From positions 732,924 through 796,923 of the forward strand of contig KV454015.1 in the NCBI GenBank assembly GCA_001661245.1: a stretch of 64,000 bases of DNA, written 5' to 3'. A program made the position numbers and the translations under genes. This stretch comes from Pachysolen tannophilus NRRL Y-2460. Taxonomy: Eukaryota; Ascomycota; Pichiomycetes; Alaninales; Pachysolenaceae. Below the pieces are notes generated by a model. That model had not been told where the DNA came from. It searched no databases and worked only from the letters and a program-made list of their open reading frames with translations. Of the stretch, positions 1 to 10,551 are shown one piece after another. Positions within the stretch are counted from its first letter, which is position 1. The number at the start of each line of letters is the position of its first letter.

Positions 1-1339
1 TAATAATCAGTCAAATAAAAACTTGATAGTAGATGCAAGACCTTTGACAAATGCAATGGTTCAAACTGCTTTAGGTGCTGGCACCGAAAATATGGATAAC
101 TATAAAAATTATTGCAAAAAAGTTTTTTTAGGAATTGATAATATTCATGTTATGAGAGAAAGTTTAGCAAAAGTGACAGATGCTTTAAAAGATGGCGATA
201 TTTCAAAAACACTGCAGCAAAATCCTAACAAAGAACAACTAATTAAATCTGAATGGTTGAAACATATTTCAACATTGCTTTCAGGAGTGGATATATTGAT
301 CAAGACAATACATTTGAATAATAACCATTTGCTAATACACTGTTCTGATGGATGGGATAGAACCTCTCAACTTAGTTCATTGGTACAATTATGTATTGAC
401 CCATATTTTAGAACAATTGATGGATTTATTGTTCTTGTTGAAAAAGATTGGCTTTCATTTGGTCATAGATTTAATGAGAGATGTGGATTCTTACAAACAG
501 AAACAAAATTTGTAAATAATTCAGAATATCAACCTAACTCGTCCAATCAAGCTCAACAATATATAAATCAAGTTTCAAATCATTTCAAGCTGCGGAAGCA
601 TTTGAAGTATACGTCTCCCATTTTCCATCAATTTCTTGATTGTGTTTATCAATTGATTAGACAATACCCAGATAGATTTGAATTTAATGAAAGATTTTTA
701 AGAAGGATATTATATCATTTGTATTCTTGCCAATATGGAACTTTCCTATATGATTCCGAATATGAAAGAAAATCAGTCAATTTAGACCAAAGAACAAGAT
801 CAGTATGGGATTATTTCAAAGCAAGACAAATGGATTTTACAAATCAAAACTTTAAAAGAGATAATGACAACATTGATGATGTATTATATCCAAAGATAAG
901 TAATGTAGAATGGTGGCATCAATTGTTTCAAATCAGTGCAAGCATCAATTTTCCAACAGCTACAACGTTTTCTTTGGATTCTGTGAGGACAAAGCTGACA
1001 CCTTCTAAACTGGAAAGTAATGATAGTACTTCAAACGGTGACCATGGCAATACTAGAAATAACAATATCAATGACTTGACATTACAAAATTTGACACATA
1101 AAGCTGGCGAATTAGAAGAAAGTTCGAGTCAAACAGGGGCGAATTCAAAGGAGGAAGAGGAGAAAGGGGAGGAAGAGAATGAAAAGTTGGATGATGAACA
1201 AAATAAAGATGACAATCAGGAAATATTGAAGGAAGCCAGCGTTATTGAAGGTATAACTGATGAAAACGGAAATGTAATAATGAATAAGCTTCAAATTGAA
1301 GAGTTGGTTAAAGAAGCTGCTAGTAAATTAAGTTTATGA
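1..1339 (+). CDS. YMR1: Myotubularin-family phosphatidylinositol 3-phosphate phosphatase, 5' end cut by the window
   Basis: The frame is open to the left edge (N-N-Q-S-N-K-N-L-I-V-D-A-R-P), so the gene begins outside the window and only about 445 C-terminal residues are seen. The CX5R phosphatase signature H-C-S-D-G-W-D-R-T-S lies near 336-366, preceded by the myotubularin-typical segment V-D-A-R-P-L-T-N-A near 29-56. Family members remove the 3-phosphate from PI3P on endosomal and vacuolar membranes. The catalytic Cys and Arg and the conserved Asp residues are all present, so the enzyme looks active. The C-terminal 120 residues are low-complexity and very acidic (E/D/K-rich), probably disordered. 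Identity as the yeast YMR1 type is inferred from overall pattern; the phosphatase family call is secure. Confidence 0.88.
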   Translation, partial: NNQSNKNLIVDARPLTNAMVQTALGAGTENMDNYKNYCKKVFLGIDNIHVMRESLAKVTDALKDGDISKTLQQNPNKEQLIKSEWLKHISTLLSGVDILIKTIHLNNNHLLIHCSDGWDRTSQLSSLVQLCIDPYFRTIDGFIVLVEKDWLSFGHRFNERCGFLQTETKFVNNSEYQPNSSNQAQQYINQVSNHFKLRKHLKYTSPIFHQFLDCVYQLIRQYPDRFEFNERFLRRILYHLYSCQYGTFLYDSEYERKSVNLDQRTRSVWDYFKARQMDFTNQNFKRDNDNIDDVLYPKISNVEWWHQLFQISASINFPTATTFSLDSVRTKLTPSKLESNDSTSNGDHGNTRNNNINDLTLQNLTHKAGELEESSSQTGANSKEEEEKGEEENEKLDDEQNKDDNQEILKEASVIEGITDENGNVIMNKLQIEELVKEAASKLSL

Positions 1340-1809
1340 ACGGAATGTAGCCTACTTACATATAGATGTAATTCTTAATATACGGGAATTGAAGCTTTGG
1401 AACATACTAAACAAAAAGCGTTAAGTCGTATTATTTGGTAGTATTGATTTTTTTAAAAATTCTCAAAATTTTGTATGGAGATACCTGCATATGCAGAAAT
1501 TTTTCATTTTAGGGGAACACATATAAAGGGGAACGTAAAAGATAATCTGTAAAGTAAAAGATTTATATAGTTAGAAGTTCCCAACTATTTATACATACAA
1601 CTATATAACCTTTCGGTTGTACTCTCTTATTTTTAATTTTTTTTTTTTTTTGGTCTGTAAAGCTATTTGTATTTCTACCTAAAAATTGTGTTTTCTTTTT
1701 TTTTTTGAAGATAATTCTGTTTTAAATTCTCACTTATTTTAACGAATACCTATTTGATATCTTTAATGTTTGAGTTATCTGTATATTTTTTAACCCGCTA
1801 AGACGCAAG
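1340..1809. other. Intergenic region, 3' of YMR1 and 5' of the next gene
   Basis: This holds AT-rich DNA with two T-runs (about 1636-1651 and 1697-1706) and a TATA-like stretch near 1564-1570. No additional reading frame, repeat or RNA gene was recognised. It should contain the YMR1 terminator and the promoter of the gene at 1810. Confidence 0.5.
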
Positions 1810-2550
1810 ATGATGTCCAGCTTAGCCATACATTATTTTAGACAAAGAGATCCAGATAAAAGGTTTAAGCCCCGAATTACGCGCGAACGTTATGCTTCTC
1901 ATGATTGTGGATTCTCACGACAAGAAATTATTCTTCATCAACATGTACTTGGGTCTTCCTATAAAACCAAAGTCAAGCTAAACTGGAGCAAATTCGACAA
2001 TATTTTTCAAAAATTATTTGAAAATCAATTAAAAATAGATTTAACATTATATTCTGTGGAAAATGCCAAAAAATTAACAAAAGTTAAATCGGAAAGTACT
2101 GTTTCTCTTAAAAGCAACATTGTCAATTTATTGAGTAACGCAAATAGACCATTAAGATTTAGTCGCGAACATAAAGTTGCAAAATATCAATATGGTTTGA
2201 AGAATTACAGAGATTTTCGTTCCAAACTTGATGGCATTAATAGTATCCCAATTACTGGTTTTACATTCTACGCTTCATTTGACATCAAAAAAGGTATTAA
2301 AACTCACCTCATCAGAACTTTCACTTCTGATAACGATGAAGAAATGCTTTATTATTATGATGAATTGATGAAATTTTTCAATAAATTTCTTTTGGCCAAC
2401 TTCTGGAAGTTAGTTCATACTTATAAGAAAAAAGTTGACATTTCATATGTAGAAAACAAAGAAGAAACCTTTAAAAAAGGTGATTTAGTATTTCTTGTTA
2501 ATGGTAATTCATTATTGAATATTAGCAATAAAATAGTCAAAGAACGTTAA
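1810..2550 (+). CDS. Orphan basic protein of 246 residues
   Basis: I do not recognise this protein. The frame opens with two adjacent ATG codons (M-M-S-S-L-A-I-H-Y-F); the first is taken as start. It is rich in Lys, Phe, Tyr and Asn, has no signal peptide or membrane segment that I can see, and has a basic N-terminal third (K-R-F-K-P-R-I-T-R-E-R-Y). The centre carries an aromatic block (G-F-T-F-Y-A-S-F-D-I) followed by a Glu/Tyr-rich helix-like segment. It reads in the same direction as YMR1 upstream and the transporter downstream, each with its own spacing. Codon use resembles its neighbours, so it is probably a real lineage-restricted gene rather than a chance frame. Confidence 0.65.
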   Translation: MMSSLAIHYFRQRDPDKRFKPRITRERYASHDCGFSRQEIILHQHVLGSSYKTKVKLNWSKFDNIFQKLFENQLKIDLTLYSVENAKKLTKVKSESTVSLKSNIVNLLSNANRPLRFSREHKVAKYQYGLKNYRDFRSKLDGINSIPITGFTFYASFDIKKGIKTHLIRTFTSDNDEEMLYYYDELMKFFNKFLLANFWKLVHTYKKKVDISYVENKEETFKKGDLVFLVNGNSLLNISNKIVKER

Positions 2551-3041
2551 TAATAGTTCTTAAATAGTGTGATCAAAAATTTAGGATTCATGCGATCCAT
2601 TAAAGATTTATATGCATCAGTCATTAAATATCGGTAAAATTTATGCACCGATCGGTGAAAATTTTGCGGGATTTTGTTTCTATGCAAGGGTTTCAGCCGT
2701 TCTTGACTGATAACGATTATAAAATGAACCCTTCCAACTTGTTATATAAAGGTCTTGTTATTTAATGAAATTATACCAGTTCTTGAATCCAAGGACATTG
2801 TAGCCAGTAATCTAATTATCATTTGTGTCTATAAACATTTTTCAGAAACTGTTGTTTGTTTGTTCTGTTAAAAATTTGAAATGACATCGGCATCGGTATC
2901 GGTAAAAAATGTAACCGACATGCACGTAAGCCGTCCAATTTTTTCTCTTCCTCATCGAATGTATAAAAAGGGTCCAGTTTCAAGTCATCGTTATTTAATT
3001 AATAATTTCTTCTCTTCTCATAGTTATTTGAGTAAACGATT
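2551..3041. promoter_or_regulatory. Promoter region of the MFS exporter with CGG-type motifs
   Basis: The stretch has no gene. It contains a perfect 12-bp palindrome CACCGATCGGTG at about 2647-2658, and a triple ATCGGY repeat at 2886-2903 followed by an A-run. ATCGGTAAAA occurs at about 2627-2636 and again at about 2898-2907. A TATA box (TATAAAAA) sits at 2962-2969, about 75 bp before the ATG. CGG repeats of this kind are typical sites for fungal Zn2Cys6 regulators, which control drug exporters; which regulator binds here is unknown. Confidence 0.55.
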
Positions 3042-4991
3042 ATGTCAACAGAAATAAATAACAATAGTGATTTAAACTCAGTCGATTCTAGAGACACTTC
3101 TGGAATGGAAGATGAAATGGTTAATGAAGTTGAGGCTTATAGCCATGCTGAAGAAAATGTGCGGCCGTTAGAAAGAGATCTGAAGGAAGATACCAGTATA
3201 GCTGGAAGGACAAGATCACATGCTTCTGAAATTCTTCGTTCATTAACACATCAAGATAACGAGGATGAGCTGGAATTATATAAGATGGTTTCTAATAATG
3301 CAGGTGTACAAAAAATATATTCGCGTTTGGAAAGCGAATATGGTAGGACTGGACCTTTGGAAGAACCAATCGATTTAGAAAGAATAGAGACTAAGCCTGA
3401 TCCCAAGTCAACTTTCCACGAAGAAGATGAATGGAAATATCCTATTGATGAAGAAACAGGACTTAGACTTGTTGAATTTGTTGTAGGCGATAAAGCTGAT
3501 CCGAGAAACTGGAAAAAAAGTAAGAAATGGTTTGTAACAATTTTATTGGGATGTATTTGTTTCAACGTTGCATTTGCCTCTGCAGTGGTTACAGGTGATA
3601 TAGATGGTCCAATGGCAACTTTCGGAGTTAGTGAGGAAGTTGTAATTTTAACTGTTACGTTGTTGGTTCTTGGATTTGGATTTGGTCCATTATTATTTTC
3701 TCCATTATCTGAAGAATTGGGAAGATCTCTGATTTATTTTTCAACTTTATTTCTTGCTTCAATTTTCATTATTCCATGTGCCGTAGCCAAAAACATTGGG
3801 ACTTTACTTGTTTTCAGACTCCTAGATGGTATTGCATTTAGTGCACCAATGACTTTAATTGGTGGTTCTTTGGCTGATATGTGGGTCAACAAAGAACGTG
3901 GTACTGCAATGGCTCTTTTCTCTGCTGCACCATTTCTTGGTCCTTGTATTGGCCCTTTGGTAGGTGGTTTTATTGGTCAATACGCTGGGCATAGTGCTTC
4001 GACGTCTCCTGTCTCCGACTATAACGTCGGATGGAGATGGATTTATTGGGTTATGTTTATTTTCACATTTTGCTTATATATATTCACGGTAGTAGTGTTA
4101 CCAGAAACACATCATACTACTATTTTGAAAAGAAGAGCTAAAAAATTAAGGAAATTAACAAAAGATAACAAGTATCGCGCAGTTGCAGAGTTAAAGATTA
4201 GAAGTAATAAGGAAATCATAAAAGAAACTTTGAAAAGACCATTACTTTTATTATCTGAAGTAATTGTTTTCTTAATCACATTATATATGTCAGTCATTTA
4301 TGGGTTGTTATACATGTTTTTTTTTGCATATCCAGTTGTTTTTGGCGAAGGTAAAGGCTGGTCAGATGCCAAGATTGGGTTAACTTTTATTCCAATTGCT
4401 TGCGGAGTCATTCTGGGAACAATACTGGCTCCATTCGTCAATGAAGATTATAATAAAAGAGCACAGAAATACTTTGATAGAGGAGAGTTACCACCACCAG
4501 AGCTACGTTTGATTCCAATGATGATTGGATGTTGGTTTGTACCTATCGGTTTGTTCATATTTGCATGGACTTCATATCCAACAGTATCTTGTTGGGGTCC
4601 AATTATTGCTGGATTTCCAGCAGGCCTGGGTTTTGTATTATTATACAACCCGGCAAATAATTATATAGTTGATTCTTATCAACATTTTGCAGCATCTGCT
4701 CTTGCAGCAAAGACTTTTGTAAGGTCTGTTTGGGGTGCATCGGTCGTCTTATTCACCGTACAAATGTATCACAGATTGGGTTATCAATGGGCAACATCTT
4801 TAATGGCATTCATTAGTTTGGCCTGCTGTGCTATCCCATATTTGTTCTTCATTTATGGAGCATCTGTTAGAAGAAAAAGTAAGTATGCTTATTCACCTTC
4901 TATTGATGATAAGGTTCAAAAGAGTGTTACAGAAACTGTATCAAGTCATAATTCGTCTTATACAAAAGGAGAAAATAATAGCATTGCATAA
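3042..4991 (+). CDS. MFS drug/polyamine:H+ antiporter, DHA1 family (TPO/FLU1-like)
   Basis: This 649-residue protein has a long acidic cytosolic N-terminus (about 160 residues) and then roughly 12 hydrophobic segments, the architecture of fungal DHA1 exporters such as Tpo1-Tpo4 and Flu1. The sequence D-P-R-N-W-K-K just before the first membrane span is the family hallmark. The motif A-like loop [10 protein letters not shown] and the motif C-like G-P-x-x-G-P-L-x-G-G-F-I-G are both visible. Such proteins sit in the plasma membrane and expel polyamines, azoles or other toxic compounds in exchange for protons. The C-terminal tail is Ser/Thr-rich and could be phosphorylated. The promoter carries a TATA box and CGG repeats, consistent with inducible expression. 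The exact orthologue (TPO2/3 or FLU1) cannot be fixed. Confidence 0.9.
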   Translation: MSTEINNNSDLNSVDSRDTSGMEDEMVNEVEAYSHAEENVRPLERDLKEDTSIAGRTRSHASEILRSLTHQDNEDELELYKMVSNNAGVQKIYSRLESEYGRTGPLEEPIDLERIETKPDPKSTFHEEDEWKYPIDEETGLRLVEFVVGDKADPRNWKKSKKWFVTILLGCICFNVAFASAVVTGDIDGPMATFGVSEEVVILTVTLLVLGFGFGPLLFSPLSEELGRSLIYFSTLFLASIFIIPCAVAKNIGTLLVFRLLDGIAFSAPMTLIGGSLADMWVNKERGTAMALFSAAPFLGPCIGPLVGGFIGQYAGHSASTSPVSDYNVGWRWIYWVMFIFTFCLYIFTVVVLPETHHTTILKRRAKKLRKLTKDNKYRAVAELKIRSNKEIIKETLKRPLLLLSEVIVFLITLYMSVIYGLLYMFFFAYPVVFGEGKGWSDAKIGLTFIPIACGVILGTILAPFVNEDYNKRAQKYFDRGELPPPELRLIPMMIGCWFVPIGLFIFAWTSYPTVSCWGPIIAGFPAGLGFVLLYNPANNYIVDSYQHFAASALAAKTFVRSVWGASVVLFTVQMYHRLGYQWATSLMAFISLACCAIPYLFFIYGASVRRKSKYAYSPSIDDKVQKSVTETVSSHNSSYTKGENNSIA

Positions 4992-5314
4992 AATTTTCAA
5001 AAACTAATTGATTTTCTTGCTTGCTACTTTAATGATCATTTTATAAATCAATAAATAATATGAAACTTTAATTTTAATAAATTTAATACCATTATAACAA
5101 CTTGTAGAAGAGTAGTAAATTCTTGAATACTTAGTTAGCTACTTAACTCTTTATAAATAGACGGGTAAAATTTATCATCAGAGGCTGTAGAAATTTTTCA
5201 CCTTAAAAAGATTATTATTATGTAAATGAATAGTAAGATCTAGTTATTAATCTAGAGAAAACCTTTGTTAAAGCTAGACTGTTTCGATTAGAAGGATCTA
5301 TTAGAGAAACAGAA
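4992..5314. other. Short intergenic region after the exporter gene
   Basis: This is AT-rich DNA without a recognisable element. It must hold the exporter terminator and any promoter for the small reading frame at 5315. Confidence 0.4.
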
Positions 5315-5608
5315 ATGACAGTAGCAGATATACAGAGTTCTCCTCTGGTAGTAGTTGCTGATACCAATATACAGTCTGAAAAATGCCCGCCAACAAAAGT
5401 AACTGCTGATGCTGATGGTACTAACAACCACAGTAAGAAACAAACTGAAGAAACAGAAACTCCAAGGGATGAAAAAAAAGATAAACTCAATAATGAGAGC
5501 AGTATATTGGATAAGTATAGTTACGGGACCGACGAAGAAGAAGAAGAAGATGAAGAAGAAAATCATGCGGGTTGTTCCTGCTGTAATTATGGACTTATAG
5601 GACAATAA
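5315..5608 (+). CDS. Small acidic orphan protein with a cysteine-rich tail (97 residues)
   Basis: I do not recognise this protein. It starts at an ATG and is hydrophilic and Thr/Asp/Lys-rich through residue 75. It then has a run of Glu/Asp (D-E-E-E-E-E-D-E-E-E-N) and ends G-C-S-C-C-N-Y-G-L-I-G-Q. The cluster of three cysteines next to the C-terminus could bind a metal or be lipid-modified; both are guesses. It lies between the exporter and YOP1 on the same strand. Reading frames on the opposite strand across the same bases are of similar length, so coding status is uncertain. The clean ATG and the structured acidic/cysteine end favour this frame. Confidence 0.45.
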   Translation: MTVADIQSSPLVVVADTNIQSEKCPPTKVTADADGTNNHSKKQTEETETPRDEKKDKLNNESSILDKYSYGTDEEEEEDEEENHAGCSCCNYGLIGQ

Positions 5609-5944
5609 AATACTTTTCACTAAAAATAATAATAAAGCTATACATATATCCTGATACTTCTCTCAGAGTTTGTAGGTTACTTAATGTCTATATCTTAAAT
5701 TTACACCATTCATCCAAACTAGAATTTGGTTGTTGAAGTTGATCATTCCTGAATGGAGACCCCTTAAAATGTGGTAGTGTAGGAAAACCATAATACCTTT
5801 ATCGACATCAATAGCAAAAGACGAACGAAGGACTTTTTAAAACAAGTTATATATTTTACTAATTAGATATTTGAAACTATTCAATTGATAGATAAATTAT
5901 TGCGATTTTAACTTACTCAGTCAATCAATCGAAAACTTTATAAA
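5609..5944. other. Promoter region of YOP1
   Basis: No gene is visible. The last 130 bases before the YOP1 ATG are AT-rich and include a TATA-like stretch near 5849-5855. Nothing else was recognised. Confidence 0.4.
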
Positions 5945-6603
5945 ATGTCAGATTACGTTGGACAAGCTCAACAAATTTTAGGTCAACTTGATAAGGTATG
6001 TTTTTTTTTTGTTTGTTTCATTGCTTTAATGAAGTTTTGTATTCAAAAAGTAATTGTGAAATTCATATACTAACTAAACTGATTATTTATCTCAATTTGA
6101 TTAATATTTAGCAATTTGCGGGCTTTAAACTTTTAGATCAGTTTGAAAGTAGTACCAAGTTACCAAGATCATATGCGGTTTTAGGTACCGGTGTCTTTTA
6201 CTTTTTCTTGATCTTTTTAAACGTTGGTGGTATTGGACAATTATTATCAAATATTGCTGGTTTCGTTATTCCTGGTTATTATTCATTAGTTGCTTTGGAG
6301 ACCAGAACTTCGTCAGATGATACTCAATTGCTAACGTATTGGGTTGTATTTGCGTTTTTAAATGTCATTGAATTCTGGTCAAAGGCACTTTTATACTGGG
6401 TCCCATTATATTGGTTTGTTAAAACCATTTTATTATTGTGGTTAGCATTGCCACAATTTGGCGGTGCAAATATCATTTATGGTAGCTTTATCAAACCTTT
6501 CTCACAAAAATACATCTTGGGCAAGAAGGGTATTGCTGATGATGTTATTAACAAAGTTAATGAAGCTTCAAAAGGAAAATCTTCTGGTGTCGAGCTTCAC
6601 TAA
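5945..6603 (+). CDS. YOP1: ER membrane-shaping protein Yop1 (DP1/TB2/HVA22 family), one intron
   Basis: Two exons, 5945-5995 and 6112-6603, encode 180 residues, the same length as S. cerevisiae Yop1. The 116-bp intron has GTATGT at its 5' end, a perfect TACTAAC branch site at 6068-6074 and TAG at its 3' end; it splits the frame in phase 0 after M-S-D-Y-V-G-Q-A-Q-Q-I-L-G-Q-L-D-K. The family core is clear: hydrophobic hairpins around F-Y-F-F-L-I-F-L-N and the Y-W-V-V-F-A-F-L-N...Y-W-V-P-L-Y-W block, followed by the L-P-Q-F-G-G-A segment. Yop1 with reticulons bends tubular ER. The unspliced second exon alone would miss the first 17 residues. Confidence 0.95.
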
Positions 6604-7132
6604 AGATGGAGGACAAAAATCTCGAGTGATATTTTTTAAACTGATTGAGTATATTTGTAAATCTTTTATTATCTTTTTTACTTTTTACTTTTTATCTTCT
6701 TGTATGTGGGACTTTATAAGACAGATTATAACTTGTGCCAAACCAATTTTAAAAGTTTGTCATAAAAACTTGTGATCTATTAATTTTTTTTTTTTTTCAA
6801 CTTATATTTTCTTCGTTTAAATTGGTACAGTTTTTCTTTTTTATTTTTATTTTATGAATACGCTTTCAATTGTGGTGATGGGTGATTTATATATATATCT
6901 TACCAAATATATTATTAAGTAAATGAGAAATTGTAGACATTTAAAAAATTTAGATACTAAAATTTGTTAGAAATTAAGGAAGTTTAGGGTCAACTAATTA
7001 ACTAATTAAGGATAACATTTCTTCTATTAAGTTAATGAGAAAAGAAAAAAGTACGATTTGAAAAATAAAGAAAAAAAAAAAAGTACAAAAACATATTAGA
7101 CAGTTATTTTTTTTCAAAACTTTTCAATGAAT
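6604..7132. other. Convergent intergenic region between YOP1 and APL4
   Basis: Both neighbouring genes end here. The sequence is very AT-rich with T- and A-runs (about 6785-6797 and 7072-7082). A reading frame overlapping the YOP1 end in another phase was rejected as a shadow. No structure was recognised beyond what two terminators require. Confidence 0.4.
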
Positions 7133-9670
7133 TTATAGAGTAGCAGAAAACCCATTAAAATCAAACTGTTCATCCCTTTGACCATCACCATTCACATTAT
7201 AAGAAACCTTAACACGCAACTTTAGCTTTCCTCCAGGCTTACCACTAATATTCAATGACTGTGAGATAAAACCACCTTTTGATCTAATACTATTTTCATT
7301 CATTGGTGAAATTTGCAATTTCTGAGATTTAGGTACAGCTACCAAAAAATTAAAATTTGTCAAAGAAGCTGGTGTATTTGATACAATGTAAGATTCAATA
7401 ATGGCATGGGAGTTACCAATTTCTTTTGGTAAAAATGAAATGGTGATATAAGGTGATGAATATGCTTCTAACAAATTGGAAGGCAATTCCTTCTCTTCAA
7501 ACGGTGTCAGTATTGTAGAAGATATAGGAATTGATGAAAACAGATCTATTGCAGATGATTGTTGAGTAGAAGTATTCGATGGAAATAAATCAAGAATTGC
7601 ATTCGAGTTTGTTTGCAGAATTGTCGGAGCAGAATTGTTTCCTGGTGTATTACCAAAAATATCTGATAATAAATCAACTGTATTTTCCTTTTGTAAATTT
7701 TTCTGGTTATCATTTGACAGATTTGAAACATCATCTGATCCCATCAAATCTAACAATAAATCATTTGTATTATTACTAGAACCTGAAGATTTTGCAAACT
7801 TATTATTAGCACTTAAACTATTTCCTCTTTGCAATGTAATAGCTTCATGTTTCTTAATAGGTGGAGCTGGCATTTTCTCTAATAAACCTTTCTTTAAAGT
7901 AATTGGTTGGGCAAAAATTTCCAAATATTCCATTGATCTAATCTGAATTTCTAAATTGATATCATTTGATTTGGAAATAAGAATTTGCCTTAATTTTTCT
8001 ATTTCTGATGCATCTTTAAATTTAATCGATAATTTCAAAGATGCAGTTAAGATATATAAAATCAAATTATCGGACTTTGACAGGTCCTTATAAGTTGATG
8101 TAGAATTTAAGAAACTTGTCAATAAATTTACAATTGATGATTCTGTGATTTGTTTTGGTTGCTTGTTTTCATCTTCAAACGTGGAATTAATGAGAAGCTC
8201 TCCATATTCGCCAAGACACCAACTGCAAATCAAATTCAAACCATATTGTTTGGTGTCAAGTAAACTTAATTGGTAAAGCTTCAAGACAATATGCTTTGAT
8301 AATTCATAATCCTGATTTTGCATTATTGAAGCTAAAATATTTGAAATAATATCACTTGTTACATAGTTACCAGCAGATTTTAACATTTTTATTAAAGTTT
8401 CAAAATGCCACTTTGGATTTGGAGAATATTTGTCACATGATAAAGTTAACTGACCAGTAATATATGATTTCAATTCATTATCAGAATTTTCTAAAAAAAT
8501 TAATATTTCTTTTGCAATTACTCTAATATTTTGTTCATTTAAAATTCCAAAAGATAATTCCAATGCTCTTCTTCTTATTGATATATCAGCATCTTGTAAA
8601 CATGATACAATAGTAGAACGGTGACGTTGAACTGCTTGAGGTTCATAGCTAATAACTGTTAATAAAGTATTCAAAGCAACATATTTAGTATTATTGTCCT
8701 TTGCCGATAAGAAACGACCTAAAATATTAACTCCTAATACTCTTAAGGAAGGTTCTGAATTAATGTGGAAAATAGTTTTAACTGCCTCATATAAAATGGC
8801 ATGACCTGAATTTTTAGATGAATCTATCTTTGATGCAATTTGAGTTAATAAATCGTTAAACAATTCTAAGTTTGAATTTGTATCTTCAATATCTTCAAAT
8901 AATAATCTTAAAGTTAATAATAATGAACAAAATAAAAAAGGATCTGGTATTCCATTAACATCATATTCAGGAGAATAACCTACTGTTAATAAATTTTTCA
9001 AATGTTGTAAAACTTTCAGGGTTAGATTTTTCACCAAATAATCATGAGAAGATTCATCAACTTCATAAATAGTTTGAATTAATTTTAAAACACCCAACAA
9101 AGAACCATGATTTTTATTATTAATCAAAGAATTTAATTTTGGTAAAAAAATCTCACTCAAATCAGGAGATTTCTCAACACATCTCGAGGCAACCATTGCT
9201 GATTTTCTTCTTAAGAACGGATTCTCAGATTGAATGATCTTTTCTATATCTTGATATAAATCTCTAGCCAAAGCTGGAGAAGCAATATTACCTAGAGTTG
9301 TTAATGCCAAACCAACAACAAATTGATTTGGATGGTTTAAATCGATATTCAACGAATTTGTCAACAACGTCAACACCTCCTGGTTCTCATCCAATAATAA
9401 TGACGCCGCCATATACCCAAGTTTCTTATCTTTAAATTGATTAGACGCCAATAACTTTATACATTCCACTTGACCAAAATGTGTTGGCTCCCCCAATATG
9501 TAAAGATACAACAATTTCGAAATAAGAACCCTCCTTGAGTTATGATCCAAATTAACATCTCGAAAAGAAGTCCTAATCTTAGCACTTTCTTTTCTTATTA
9601 TCGATCTTTCATCAGCTATTGTCTTGGCAGCTCTAACCGACTTGATGAACGATTTCAACGAACTAACCAT
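7133..9670 (-). CDS. APL4: AP-1 clathrin adaptor complex large subunit, gamma-adaptin
   Basis: The ATG at 9670 gives 845 residues beginning M-V-S-S-L-K-S-F; upstream in-frame codons are GTG-led and are not used. The N-terminal trunk (about 1-590) is an adaptin HEAT-repeat solenoid opening with the gamma-adaptin signature R-A-A-K-T-I-A-D-E-R. A low-complexity hinge (about 600-735) contains clathrin-box-like motifs L-L-D-L-M, D-L-L-S-D-I-F and I-L-D-L-F. The last 110 residues match a gamma-ear beta-sandwich. AP-1 sorts cargo between the trans-Golgi and endosomes. The ear and several clathrin motifs separate it from alpha (APL3) and delta (APL5) adaptins. It diverges from the arrestin gene across a large promoter region. 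Confidence 0.92.
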   Translation of the reverse strand: MVSSLKSFIKSVRAAKTIADERSIIRKESAKIRTSFRDVNLDHNSRRVLISKLLYLYILGEPTHFGQVECIKLLASNQFKDKKLGYMAASLLLDENQEVLTLLTNSLNIDLNHPNQFVVGLALTTLGNIASPALARDLYQDIEKIIQSENPFLRRKSAMVASRCVEKSPDLSEIFLPKLNSLINNKNHGSLLGVLKLIQTIYEVDESSHDYLVKNLTLKVLQHLKNLLTVGYSPEYDVNGIPDPFLFCSLLLTLRLLFEDIEDTNSNLELFNDLLTQIASKIDSSKNSGHAILYEAVKTIFHINSEPSLRVLGVNILGRFLSAKDNNTKYVALNTLLTVISYEPQAVQRHRSTIVSCLQDADISIRRRALELSFGILNEQNIRVIAKEILIFLENSDNELKSYITGQLTLSCDKYSPNPKWHFETLIKMLKSAGNYVTSDIISNILASIMQNQDYELSKHIVLKLYQLSLLDTKQYGLNLICSWCLGEYGELLINSTFEDENKQPKQITESSIVNLLTSFLNSTSTYKDLSKSDNLILYILTASLKLSIKFKDASEIEKLRQILISKSNDINLEIQIRSMEYLEIFAQPITLKKGLLEKMPAPPIKKHEAITLQRGNSLSANNKFAKSSGSSNNTNDLLLDLMGSDDVSNLSNDNQKNLQKENTVDLLSDIFGNTPGNNSAPTILQTNSNAILDLFPSNTSTQQSSAIDLFSSIPISSTILTPFEEKELPSNLLEAYSSPYITISFLPKEIGNSHAIIESYIVSNTPASLTNFNFLVAVPKSQKLQISPMNENSIRSKGGFISQSLNISGKPGGKLKLRVKVSYNVNGDGQRDEQFDFNGFSATL

Positions 9671-10551
9671 TATCACCTCACCTTACGCCGTATTCCTTTT
9701 TTCTTTTTTCTCTTTTTTTTTTTTCTCTTCCCGTTCTTCTTTGAAATAACCGCCCAAGATTCAATTCCTCAAAAGCACCCGAAAGATCAATTGATCACGT
9801 CTATCTATATATTTAATAAATATATATATATATATGTATATATAGAAGTTACCAATAACCCTTTTCTTTTCTTCTTTACAACAAATAGAGAAACCAACAC
9901 ACAGCTATTTCATTGGATTTCTTGTCGCAAAACGCACTACCAATTTTCTTTTTTTCCCCCAAAAAAAAAAGAACAAAAAAAAAAAAAAGAAATTTAAAGT
10001 TTTTATAATAAGATTCAATACACTTCCGTAACGGAGAAATAATTTTTTTTTTTGATTTCATAAACTTCTCCCAAGTGTTCCTTCAAGGAGAAGTAAAGTT
10101 TCCTGAAATTCTCCCTCTTCGATGCCTGCAGTAAAATGATATCACCTATCACCCTTTTTTTATAGTAAATTATAGGAGATACCGTAAACTACTTTAATTT
10201 AATCTCTCTTTCTCTTTCTCTCTCTCTTTTTTTTTATATAAAAATTTTTAAACACTTATTTAAAAGATTTATTAACTTTGTAGTATTTGGGGGTTCATTT
10301 CTCTTGTTTTGTTTTATTGGATATATCTATAAATTTTTTTTGATTTTTTTATTTTCTTTTTTTTTTTTTTTTGGGTTTAAATATAAAAAAGAAAAAAAAA
10401 AAATTAATGTTTTTGATTAGGTTAGGTTGATTACTTATTCAGTTCTTATTAATACATTTACTTTCATTTTTTATATTTTTTTTTTATTTTTTTTTATTTT
10501 TTTTGATTCTTTGTCTTTTGTTTTTTTTTTTATTACTTGAATCATATTGAA
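9671..10551. promoter_or_regulatory. Divergent promoter region of APL4 and the arrestin gene
   Basis: These 880 bases between two diverging genes have no credible reading frame. They consist largely of homopolymer T and A tracts (for example about 9714-9723, 9959-9970, 10366-10373 and 10506-10530), a TA-rich stretch at about 9820-9842 and a CT-rich run at about 10204-10227. Poly(dA:dT) tracts exclude nucleosomes in yeast promoters. No specific factor site was recognised. Confidence 0.5.

Noticed and set aside
6458-6775. 105-residue frame overlapping the 3' end of YOP1
   Set aside because: Out of phase with the conserved YOP1 exon, and hydrophobic by T-richness only.
9542-9997. 151-residue plus-strand frame over the APL4 start
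   Set aside because: Antisense to APL4 and then low-complexity T/A DNA.
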